Source: Collinsella sp.
GTDB lineage: Bacteria; Actinomycetota; Coriobacteriia; Coriobacteriales; Coriobacteriaceae
DNA: 64,000 bases
Reading direction: 5' to 3'
NCBI GenBank assembly: GCA_018368345.1
Contig: JAGZEK010000011.1
Coordinates: 3,248 to 67,247, forward strand
Shown: piece by piece, positions 31,673 to 40,142 of the stretch
How positions within the stretch are numbered: the stretch's first letter is position 1
Layout of the letters: every line of letters starts with the position of its first letter
Translations under genes and position numbers: made by a program
Notes under the pieces: generated by a model
Databases searched by the model: none
What the model was told of the DNA's origin: nothing
The model's input: only the letters and a program-made list of their open reading frames with translations

Positions 31673-34600
31673 ATGGCAAACTACAGTCCACAGCACTTTG
31701 AGCCTCGGGCCAAGGCCGTCAACGTCAAGGGCGTTGCCAACCGCGCCGTCGCAACCGTTTTGACGGCGGGCCTCATCGCTCAGCCGCTCATGTCGCCGCT
31801 GGCGGCAATCGCCGCACCGTCAACCGGTAACGGCGATTCTGTTCAGGGGGGGGGGTAGTTCTGTAGAGAATACCGTTGCCGCCGGTAACCAAGCGGTCGT
31901 AAAGACGGCTGCCCAGCTGGCCGAGGAGTCGGCAAAGCAGCTCAAGGACGCTCAGGCCGCCTACGATGCCGCCCAGAAGAAGGCCGACGCGGCGGGCCAG
32001 TCTCAAAAGCAGGCGCAGCAGCAAAAGAATCAGGCCTCGCAGGCCGTGACCGATAACGCCGCCGAGCAGAACGAGGCCGAGGTAGCCGCGCTTCAGGAGA
32101 AGATCGACGAGCTTAAGGCAGCCGTCGAAAAGACCGAGCAGCAGCAGAAGAAGCTGGGCGACCTGAACGATCGGCTCGAACAGGCCAACAAGAGTGTCGA
32201 GGATAAGACCCAGGCGCTCAAGGACGCCAAGGCAAAGCAGGATGAGGCCAAGAAGGCCCTCGATGATGCCCAGGCCAAGCTCGAGGCCATGGGTATGGAC
32301 GAGTACGAGGCCGCCAAGAAGGCCGTCGAGGACGCGCAGGCAAAGCTCGATGACGCCAATAAGGCCGTTACTACTGCACAGGCCAATCTGGACCAGGCCA
32401 AGGCTGCCGAGGCCAGCGCCCAGCAGGAAAAGCAGAATACCGAGGCGGCTTTGACGACTGCCCAGGCCAAGAAGCAGGAGACTGCCGCTGCTCTCGCAGC
32501 CGCAACCACCGCGCGCGATAATGCCCAGCAGAAGTTCAACCAGGCGCAGGCCGCGCTCGATGCTGCCGTCTCGGGTACGGGTGTTGACCTGAGTGCGCTT
32601 GAGACCGCCAAGAAAGCTGCTGCTGGTGAGCTCAAGACCGCGCAGGCGGAGCTCAATGCCGCGACGGATGCCGACGCCACCGCACAGACAAATCTGCAGG
32701 CCGCCCAGGCTGCCGTCGCTGCCGCGCAGGAGAAGGCCAACGCCGCCAACGCCGCTGTGGCATCTGCCCAGTCTGCATATGATGCGGTAAGCAAGGAGTA
32801 CAACGCCGCCGTCAGCAAGCGCGACGCCGCGAAGTCGGCATACGAGCAGGCCCAGCAGACCGAAGCCGACAAGAAGGCGGAGTACGACCGACTCGTCGAG
32901 GTCCGTCAGCAGAAGCGCAGCGAGTGGGAGGCGGCCTGCGCCGCTTCGAACGCCGCGGAAAAGGCTTATGACGCTGCTAATGCCCAGGTTGAGGCTCTTG
33001 AGCAGCAGATTGCAGACCTAAAGTCCAACATGACCGTTGACCAGGAAGTTATCAATAAGGGCATGCTCGGCTTTATGGCCTACATCAGCAACAGCAGCGA
33101 TTTCACCGCCACACAGAAAAAGAACGCCCAGGATGCCGTATCGATGCTGACCGGTGCTGAGGACAAGGCCGACTGGTATGACCAGTACGTCGATCAGGAT
33201 ATGTCTCGCGACACCAATCCGCTCTCCTTGGAGCAGATGCGCAACGCCCTGACATATCTCGACACCCAGAACAACCTCCGCAAGGCGAACGGTCAGTCGG
33301 CGCTCAGCGTCAGCCTCCGTATGACTGCGGCAGCCGCCCTTAATACATCATATTCATCGAACATCTGGGGACACTCGAACTGCTACTTCGACAACGGTGA
33401 AAACCTTGCTGGCGGAGGCGGCGCATATACCGGCGGCGAGACCGAGGATACCCTCGGCTGGCCCTATACCGGTCTCTACACCCAGGAGAAAAAGGCGTTC
33501 GATAAGTACGTCGAGCAGTATGGTGACGCACTTGGAAGCCATCGATATGATTCCTACTATATCTACCAGCACTACAACAGCATCTACCATGAGTGCGGGC
33601 ATTATCTCAACATTATCGATGCCGGTACGAAGGCTATCGGCATCGCGACCGGTAGCGGCAAGAATACCGATTCCGAGGTAACCATCTTCGATTACAGCGA
33701 TGATGACACGCAGGCTGATTTCACTGTCTCCGAGTTCAAGAAGCTCCTCAACGACTACATCGATTCCGCCTACAATGCGGGCGGCACGCAGGCGCAGAAG
33801 GCGCAGCTCAAGGAGCTCCAGGGCAAGCTTGCCGAGGCGCAGAAGAACTTTGGAACTACAAGGGAAGCTTACTTCGCAGCTGTAAACGGGCAGGATGCCG
33901 CCCAGGACGCTTTCACCGCAGCCGATGCGAACATGAACACCGCCAAGGGCGAGTACGAGAAGGCTAAGTCCGGCACCGCCGCCGCGAAGACGGCATACGA
34001 CGCCGCCGAAGCCAAACTCAAGGGTATCGACGTCAAGACGCCCAAGACCAAGCTCGACGCCGCCAAGAGCGAGGCCGCTACTGCCCAGGCAGCTCTCGAT
34101 AAGGCAAACGCCACGCTTACTGACAGCAAGACGAAGGCAGCCGATGCCGCTGCTCACAAGGCGAAGGCTCGCAGCGCCCGCGATGCCGCCAAGGCAAAGT
34201 CCGATCAGGCCAATGAGGCGTATGACAACGCCACGGCTTCGGTCAAGGACCTTGCCGCCAAGTGCGATGCCGCCAAGACGGATCTTGCGAACAAGCAGGG
34301 CACGCTTAACGATGCCAAGAAGGCCGACGACACTGCCCAGGCTGGCGTTGACAAGGCTCAGGTCGCAGATGTGCACGCCGCGACCGCTCTTTCGGGCGCC
34401 AAGCAGGCAGTTGCCGCCAAGACGCGGGCCCTGTCCGACGCACAGGCGAAGGCCAAGGCCGCCGAGGACGAGCTTGCCACCGCAAACAAGGCCTTCGAGC
34501 GCTTCGCCGGTGCCCAGAAGGCGGTCGACGACGCCAAGGCCGCCTATGACGCTGCCGTCGCCGGTGTCGCCGATGCCCAGAAGCAGCTCGAGGCCGCCAA

Positions 34601-35129
34601 CGAAGCCGTCGTCGATGCGAACCTCGAGATCGTCAAGGCCAAGGCCGAGCTTGCCAATGACGAGGCGCTCAAGGCCGATCTTGAGGCTGTCGACCACAAG
34701 GCATCCCTTGCCGCGGGCACGACGGGCAACGAGAAGCTGGTCAAGCTGAACGCTGCCTACGCTCGCTATAAGGCCGCCGTCGATGCCGCCGCTGGCCTCA
34801 AGGCCGCTCTGAGCGATGCCGATGCCAAGCTGTCCGATGCCAACGACGCCTATGCCGCCGCGCTTGCCGAGCTTGGCGATGCCAAGGATGCCCTGGCTGC
34901 CGCGCAGGCCGAGTACGACAAGTATCATCCCAAGGCTGAGCCGCAGGCCAAGCCTCAGGTTGCGCAGGCTGCTGCAAAGGCCCCCGTTGCCAAGAAACAG
35001 GCCGCGCCTGCCGCGCTCGCCCAGACCGGTGATGACTCTGCGCTTGCGGGCGAGGTCTTCGTTATCGGCGGTATTACGCTCGTGGCTGCGGGCGTGACGC
35101 TGGGCGATCGTCGTCGCAAGCAGATGTAG
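31673..35129 (+). CDS. Large sortase-anchored coiled-coil/CAP surface protein, frame interrupted at G10
   Basis: The ATG at 31673 opens a signal peptide (AVATVLTAGLIAQPLMSPLAA, cut near AIAAP). After ten G (31846-31855) the frame meets TAG. With nine G it continues unbroken to 35129 as a protein of about 1,151 residues. The long frame has an Ala/Lys-rich coiled coil, then a CAP-like domain (about 460-620; IWGHSNCYFDNGENLAG, YHECGHYLNIIDAGTKA), another coiled coil and a sorting signal: LAQTGDD, a hydrophobic helix and RRRKQM. LAQTG is a variant of LPXTG. Probably a wall-anchored adhesin. The on/off state depends on the G-run length. Confidence 0.82.
31846..31855 (+). repeat. Homopolymeric G10 tract inside surface-protein gene
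   Basis: Ten consecutive G follow codon CAG and precede TAG. Nine or twelve G would keep the signal peptide in frame with the 1,000-residue body, and ten do not. Confidence 0.9.
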
Positions 35130-35197
35130 CGTTTCGGGCGTAGATTCTGCAAACGAACTTCGGTTCATAGCAGGAACGCTTCGATAGCAAAACCGAT

Positions 35198-35240
35198 AAG
35201 GCCGGCGCGCTGTTAAACGCAGTACGCCGGCCTTTCTTTG
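35198..35240 (+). terminator. Terminator of surface-protein gene
   Basis: AAGGCCGGCG (35198-35207) pairs perfectly with CGCCGGCCTT (35225-35234), followed by TCTTTG. Confidence 0.85.
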
Positions 35241-35250
35241 TGTTGGTATC

Positions 35251-35290
35251 AAAAAGCCCGGTCGGTAGCCGCGAAAGCTACCGACCGGGC
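35251..35290 (-). terminator. Terminator of OPT transporter gene
   Basis: A perfect 14-bp stem pairs 35256-35269 (GCCCGGTCGGTAGC) with 35277-35290, followed on the minus strand by TTTTTGATACC. It sits back to back with the surface-protein terminator. Confidence 0.92.
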
Positions 35291-35331
35291 AAATCGTAGG
35301 CAATATGGTTGCTGTCGAGCAGCTGCTCAGC

Positions 35332-37035
35332 TTAGCCCAGCAGGCTTAAGCCCACGGAGACAAACGCCAGGATAACGCCGACGATGGACTCGCCGCCCAG
35401 CAGGCCGCTGGCAACGACCAGACCCTGTTCCTGGAAGGCGGCGTCCTTGGCAGCCCTCTCCTCGTCAGAAAGACCAGCGGTGGCGTCGCGGTGGGCAGAC
35501 CACTTGTCGTAGGCGAGCTTGACGCAGGAGCCCAGGAATGCCGTGAGTGACATGTAGAACGGCAGGTACACGCCCAGGCCGATCATCATGGCCGGAATGC
35601 CGAGCCAGTACATGACGATGCCGGCGATAAAGCCGCCAACGAACCACGGCACGCTCGGGATGCCCGAGACCATGGTGGCGACCACACTTGCCTGCGCGGC
35701 AACAAAGCTCTTGTCGGGGCCAAAGGCGTCCGGGCCATAGGCGGTGACGAGCGCGACCATGACGGCTGCGGCGACCAGGGCGCCCACGATGCCGCCAATG
35801 GCTTGGCCGATCCACTGCGCACGCGGGTTGGTGCCCAGCACGGCGCCAGCCTTAAAGTCGTTCATGACGTCGCCCGCAAGGCCGCACGCTACGGCCACGA
35901 TGCCGGCGATAAAGAACAGCTTGACCTGAGCGAGCTGCGCGAAGGCGGCAACGATGAGCATGACGATGAGGCCAAAGATCTCCATGGGGTCGATGCCCGT
36001 CTGGCCACAGCTCTGTGCGCTCATGATGGTGGTGACAAAGGTGAACAGCGTGACGATGACGGCCGGAACGGGGCCAAGGTCGAGCGCGATGGCGATGATC
36101 ACGGCGATGGCGGCAGCGCCCAGGCCGATGATGCCGGCGTCGAGCTTAAGGGAGCCCGAGATAAGCGATTGCTCGTCGGTGTCGGTGGAGCTGTCGGCGG
36201 CAAGACCGCGGACGATGCCAGCGACCTGCGGCAGGATGTCCTTGAGGACGACGGCGACGCCAAAGCCCATCATGAGGCCCATACCCAGGGACTTAACAAT
36301 GCCCTGTGCGGTCATAACGTCAAACAGACCGGCAGCGGTGCCGCCGACAATGATGCCAAAGTTGCCCAGCAGCGCGCCGGCAAACCAGAACGCGACGGGG
36401 GCGAAGCCCACCAAAAAGCCGATGGACAGCAACATGGGCGAGTTGTAGATGGCAAAGGTCACGCCGGGGATATTGAGCGTGCACAGCATGCTGGGAACCA
36501 CGCCCAGGGCGTCGCGCAGCACGCTATAGATGCCGGCGATGGCCATGGAGCCAAAGAGCTGCTTGCCGGTCTTGCCGCCGGCCTCGGTAGCACGCAGGGT
36601 TTGAGCTGCGGCGTTGCCGGTGGGGAACTCAAGCGCGGCGTCCACGATAAAGTGACGGTGGATGAGTGCTGTCGCCAGAAGGCCCAAGATGGTGCCGGCG
36701 AGTGCCACGATAAACATGTCGAGCCAGCTGATCTGGTCGGCATAGCCCAGCATCCAGGCGCCCGGGATGGTAAACGCCAGACCGCCGGCGACCATGGCGC
36801 CTGCGGACATGATGGTGTGGGTGACGTTTGCCTCGTTGAGGCTGGCGTTGCCCATGAGCTTAAGGAAGAACAGCGAAATGACGGCAGCGAAAATGATCGG
36901 CCAGGGGAGCGCACCCATCTTGAGGGCGGTATAGGCCGAGCTTGCCGTGATGATCACGCAGCCAAGGACGCCGATGACGACGCCGCGCAGCGTGAGTTGC
37001 CCGCGCATCGAAGCGCGGTTCGAGGGATTGCTCAT
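35332..37035 (-). CDS. OPT family oligopeptide transporter
   Basis: 567 residues with about 14 hydrophobic segments, the size of bacterial OPT proteins. LRGVVIGVLGCVIITASSAY and NEANVTHTIMSAGAMVAGG resemble the conserved first helices, and the region near FPTGNAAAQTLRATEAGGKT is typical of the family. These are proton-coupled importers of oligopeptides or metal-chelate compounds. AAAGGAG lies upstream of the ATG at 37035. Monocistronic, divergent from coaX. Confidence 0.9.
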   Translation of the reverse strand: MSNPSNRASMRGQLTLRGVVIGVLGCVIITASSAYTALKMGALPWPIIFAAVISLFFLKLMGNASLNEANVTHTIMSAGAMVAGGLAFTIPGAWMLGYADQISWLDMFIVALAGTILGLLATALIHRHFIVDAALEFPTGNAAAQTLRATEAGGKTGKQLFGSMAIAGIYSVLRDALGVVPSMLCTLNIPGVTFAIYNSPMLLSIGFLVGFAPVAFWFAGALLGNFGIIVGGTAAGLFDVMTAQGIVKSLGMGLMMGFGVAVVLKDILPQVAGIVRGLAADSSTDTDEQSLISGSLKLDAGIIGLGAAAIAVIIAIALDLGPVPAVIVTLFTFVTTIMSAQSCGQTGIDPMEIFGLIVMLIVAAFAQLAQVKLFFIAGIVAVACGLAGDVMNDFKAGAVLGTNPRAQWIGQAIGGIVGALVAAAVMVALVTAYGPDAFGPDKSFVAAQASVVATMVSGIPSVPWFVGGFIAGIVMYWLGIPAMMIGLGVYLPFYMSLTAFLGSCVKLAYDKWSAHRDATAGLSDEERAAKDAAFQEQGLVVASGLLGGESIVGVILAFVSVGLSLLG

Positions 37036-37161
37036 ATAAAACTCCTTTGCGTATATCCGCTTCCCCCGGGAGCGCCGTTACGGATACGGCGCGGGAAGTC
37101 GGGTTACCAAGGGCCGCCGCGTGAGCTCGCGCGCGACCGCGCACCAGTATAGCCGCAAGCT

Positions 37162-37179
37162 AGTCATTTTGGGATGACT
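37162..37179. promoter_or_regulatory. Palindrome in the OPT/coaX divergent promoter region
   Basis: AGTCAT (37162-37167) and ATGACT (37174-37179) are inverted around TTTGGG. TATACT at 37195-37200 could be the coaX -10, and another TATACT on the minus strand lies near 37146. Operator role is speculative. Confidence 0.35.
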
Positions 37180-37227
37180 GGTTTAGGTAGGCGATATACT
37201 GCTGGGCAGACGAAAGGAGCGCCGACG

Positions 37228-38079
37228 ATGCTTAATGGGTGCGCATACATATTGACGGTCGACGTGGGTAACACGTTCATTCGCTTTGGTCTGTTTGCCG
37301 AGGATTCGGCCGCGGCGCAGGAATGTCCGCTTGCGACGTGCGAGATCACCACGCCGTCGAGCATCACGGCAGACGAGGTGCGCATGCGTCTCGTGCAGGT
37401 CATGGCCGCACTGGCGGCCGATGCGGGCATGCCGGGTGCGCTTGTGCCCGCGGCTGCCGTGCTGAGCTGCGTGGTCCCGGCGCTCGAGCGCCCGTGGAAG
37501 GTAGCGCTTTCCCGTACCTGTACGGGGCGCGTGCTCACCGTAGGGCCGGGACTTAAGACCGGCATGCCCGTGCACTACGATGACCCGGCCGAGATCGGCC
37601 CCGACCGCATCGCCGATGCCGTGGCGGCCCGCGCCGTCTACGGCTCGCCGTGCATCGTGATCGACCTGGGCACGACGACCAATATCGAGGTCATCGACGC
37701 GCGCGGCACCTTTGTCGGCGGCGTTATCGCGCCGGGGCTGGCCCTCGGCGCCCGCTCGCTCTCGGCGGCAGCAGCGCGCCTACCCCAGGTTGAGCCCTCG
37801 GCGCCGACGCACGTCATCGGCCGCAACACGCGCGAGGCCATGCGCTCGGGTGTGGTTTTGGGCGAGGTGGCGCGCATCGACGGCATGCTCGACATGGTGC
37901 TTGCCGAGATGCGTGCGACCAAGGCCGCGGGGGAAGGCAGCGTGCCCATCGTCATTACTGGCGACGATGCCGAGGCGCTTGCGGCGCTGGTCGGCCATAG
38001 CCTGACGGTCGACGATGCGCTGACGCTGCGGGGTCTCGCCGAGCTCTACCACATCAATCAAAAGCCCCGCCGCGCGTAG
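37228..38079 (+). CDS. coaX: Type III pantothenate kinase
   Basis: 283 residues. Phosphorylates pantothenate, the first step of coenzyme A synthesis. ILTVDVGNTFIRFGLF is the ASKHA phosphate-1 motif with the key Asp. VIDLGTTTNIEVID, GGVIAPGLALGARSL and VITGDDAEAL follow in the order expected for CoaX. Type III enzymes need a monovalent cation and are not feedback-inhibited by CoA. The start ATG 37228 has CGAAAGGAGC upstream, and an 18-codon extension lacks support. Confidence 0.93.
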   Translation: MLNGCAYILTVDVGNTFIRFGLFAEDSAAAQECPLATCEITTPSSITADEVRMRLVQVMAALAADAGMPGALVPAAAVLSCVVPALERPWKVALSRTCTGRVLTVGPGLKTGMPVHYDDPAEIGPDRIADAVAARAVYGSPCIVIDLGTTTNIEVIDARGTFVGGVIAPGLALGARSLSAAAARLPQVEPSAPTHVIGRNTREAMRSGVVLGEVARIDGMLDMVLAEMRATKAAGEGSVPIVITGDDAEALAALVGHSLTVDDALTLRGLAELYHINQKPRRA

Positions 38080-38161
38080 GGCGAGGGGCTGGTGGGATAA
38101 GCGCCCCTACCTTTCACCTGCTACAATGGGTCAAAATGTTGCGATTACGGAGGTGTCTGCC

Positions 38162-38686
38162 ATGTCGGACGATCTTCATCAAACCGCGTCGGGCAAGCGC
38201 CGCGACGTCATTAGCTGGGATGAGTTCTTTATGAGCGTGGCCATCGCCGCGCAGCGCCGCAGTAAGGACCCCAACACGCAGGTGGGCGCGTGCATCGCCA
38301 ACACCAACCACCGCATCCTTTCGGTGGGCTACAACGGTACGCCCTCGGCACTCAACGACGACTTTTTCCCGTGGGGCACGAGCGACGACCCGTTGCAGGA
38401 TAAGCACAACTACGTGGTGCATGCCGAGGCCAACGCCGTGCTCAACTACCGCGGCTCGCTCAAAGACCTTGAGGGTTCCACGGTCTACGTCACGCTGTTT
38501 CCGTGCCACGACTGCGCCAAGATCCTGGCACAGGTGGGTGTGGGCGAGGTCGTCTACCTGGACAATAAGTATGCCGACACCGATGACGGCCGTATCAGCC
38601 GCCGCATTCTCGACTCCTGCGGCATCAGCTACCGCCAGGTCATCGTCGATGTCCAGATTGGTACCGGGGGACAAGCTCAGCAGTAG
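38162..38686 (+). CDS. Deoxycytidylate deaminase family protein
   Basis: 174 residues. HAEANAVLNY supplies the zinc-binding His and catalytic Glu, and LFPCHDCAKIL supplies the PCxxC zinc cysteines of the cytidine/dCMP deaminase fold. SKDPNTQVGACIAN and VGYNGTP are typical of dCMP deaminases (ComEB-like), which make dUMP for thymidylate synthesis. The start ATG 38162 lies seven bases after GGAGGTG. It follows coaX by 82 bases and may share its transcript. Confidence 0.92.
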   Translation: MSDDLHQTASGKRRDVISWDEFFMSVAIAAQRRSKDPNTQVGACIANTNHRILSVGYNGTPSALNDDFFPWGTSDDPLQDKHNYVVHAEANAVLNYRGSLKDLEGSTVYVTLFPCHDCAKILAQVGVGEVVYLDNKYADTDDGRISRRILDSCGISYRQVIVDVQIGTGGQAQQ

Positions 38687-38856
38687 CGCGTGCCAACGCC
38701 GGCTGGCGGCAAAACATCCAAAAGAGCCCCGTCCCAAATTGACTACTCGTGAAAGTCGCGTCTGCGCGCATGGACGGCTCGTGAGCGGGTACATGGCTGT
38801 AGTAACATAGCTTCTGTCTGCGGGCGTGCCCGCGTTATTGTGAGAAAGGAGCCCCT

Positions 38857-39135
38857 GTGGCTGTTAACGAAGAGCTGCTTAAGAAGGTTCTTGAAGAGAT
38901 CCGCCCCAACCTGCAGGCCGACGGCGGCGATATGGAGTATGTGGGCGTCGACGACGAGGGCGTCGTCAAGCTGGAGCTGCAGGGCGCCTGCGCCGGCTGC
39001 CCCATGAGCTCGCTAACCCTTTCCATGGGTATCGAGCGCATCCTGAAGGAGCATGTGCCCGGCGTTACCCGCGTTGAGCAGGTCAATGCTTCCGGCGAGG
39101 CAGAGGACCTGTACGACGAGTACGCGCCGTTCTAA
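38857..39135 (+). CDS. NifU C-terminal-domain iron-sulfur scaffold protein
   Basis: 92 residues from a GTG start behind AAAGGAG. The whole protein is one NifU_C domain: LLKKVLEEIRPNLQADGGDM, then GACAGCPMSSLTLSMGIERI. The CAGC cysteines would hold a transferable 4Fe-4S cluster between two monomers, as in Nfu proteins, for delivery to target enzymes. It lies upstream of lgt with 109 bases between. Confidence 0.93.
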   Translation: MAVNEELLKKVLEEIRPNLQADGGDMEYVGVDDEGVVKLELQGACAGCPMSSLTLSMGIERILKEHVPGVTRVEQVNASGEAEDLYDEYAPF

Positions 39136-39244
39136 GCTGCGAAAGCTGCGGACGGCATACTCCGCATAGACGTTACGCCCAAATATGCAGCTGCGAGCGC
39201 AAGGCCCGCGGCCGCATTTGTATGTAGGGAGTAGGAGGGTCGAC

Positions 39245-40066
39245 ATGCTCAACGACTTCTACCATATGCTTGATCCCGTCGCGATTTCGGCGGGGCCCAT
39301 CACCATCTACTGGTACGGCTTGGCCTATGTGGTCGGCGCCCTGCTCACGGCGGTTGTCATGTACCGCACGCAGCGTCGCTGGGGTTTTAACATCACGATT
39401 GATGACCTGACGAGTGTCGTGGTCGGCGTGGTCTTTGGCCTCATTATCGGTGCGCGCCTGTTCTACGTCGTCTTTTACGGTGCTGGCTACTACTGGGCGC
39501 ACCCGCTCGAGATCTTTGCCACCAACGAGGGCGGCATGAGCTTCCATGGCGGCTTGGTGGGCGGCATTATCGGCGGCATCATCGTGTGCCGCATGTATAA
39601 GCTCGACGCATGGACTTTGGCAGACCTTGCCGTCATAGGCGCGCCGCTGGCCTTGTGCCTGGGCCGTTGTGCCAACTTTGTCAACGGTGAGCTGTGGGGC
39701 AAGCCGACCGATCTGCCATGGGGCGTGGTCTTTGGCGGGACTGCGGGCGATATGCCGCGTCATCCCTCCCAGCTCTACGAGGCATTTCTTGAGGGCATCG
39801 TGCTCTTCTGCATCCTGCAGGTGCTCAGCCGCAAAAAGCCGCTGCTGCCCCAGGGCACGTTTATGGGCGCGTTCGTGATGGGTTACGGCATCGTCCGCTT
39901 CCTCGTCGAGTTCGTGCGCGTGCCCGACGCCCAGCTGGGCTATCTGCTGGGCGGCGTCATCACGATGGGTCAGCTGCTGAGCCTTCCGCTCGTTATTGCG
40001 GGCCTGGCGCTCGTCATCTTCGCCCGACACCGCAATCGACCCCAGCGCATCTACCTCGACGCCTAA
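39245..40066 (+). CDS. lgt: Prolipoprotein diacylglyceryl transferase
   Basis: 273 residues, seven membrane helices. It attaches diacylglycerol to the lipobox cysteine of lipoprotein precursors, such as the binding protein at 16589. The Lgt motifs are present: MSFHGGLVGGIIGG and GRCANFVNGELWGKPTDLPW, plus RHPSQLYEA-type HPSQLYEAFLEG near residue 175. ATG 39245 follows TAGGAGGGTCGAC. A longer frame from 39185 is rejected. A hairpin terminator begins one base after the stop. Confidence 0.95.
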   Translation: MLNDFYHMLDPVAISAGPITIYWYGLAYVVGALLTAVVMYRTQRRWGFNITIDDLTSVVVGVVFGLIIGARLFYVVFYGAGYYWAHPLEIFATNEGGMSFHGGLVGGIIGGIIVCRMYKLDAWTLADLAVIGAPLALCLGRCANFVNGELWGKPTDLPWGVVFGGTAGDMPRHPSQLYEAFLEGIVLFCILQVLSRKKPLLPQGTFMGAFVMGYGIVRFLVEFVRVPDAQLGYLLGGVITMGQLLSLPLVIAGLALVIFARHRNRPQRIYLDA

Positions 40067-40105
40067 CCACCACAAAGGGGACACAGGCACCTTTGTGGTG
40101 GTTTT
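40067..40105 (+). terminator. Hairpin terminator of lgt
   Basis: CCACCACAAAGG (40067-40078) pairs perfectly with CCTTTGTGGTGG (40090-40101), followed by TTTTG. The AAAGGGGACA core resembles the dispersed hairpin families. Confidence 0.88.
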
Positions 40106-40142
40106 GCTGAGTTTGATAGGTTTCTAGAAAGGCTTTCGGACT

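Noticed and set aside
33354..35303. 649-codon minus-strand frame opposite the surface protein
   Set aside because: It is a shadow of the repetitive Ala/Lys/Asp coding on the plus strand and crosses the plus-strand terminator.
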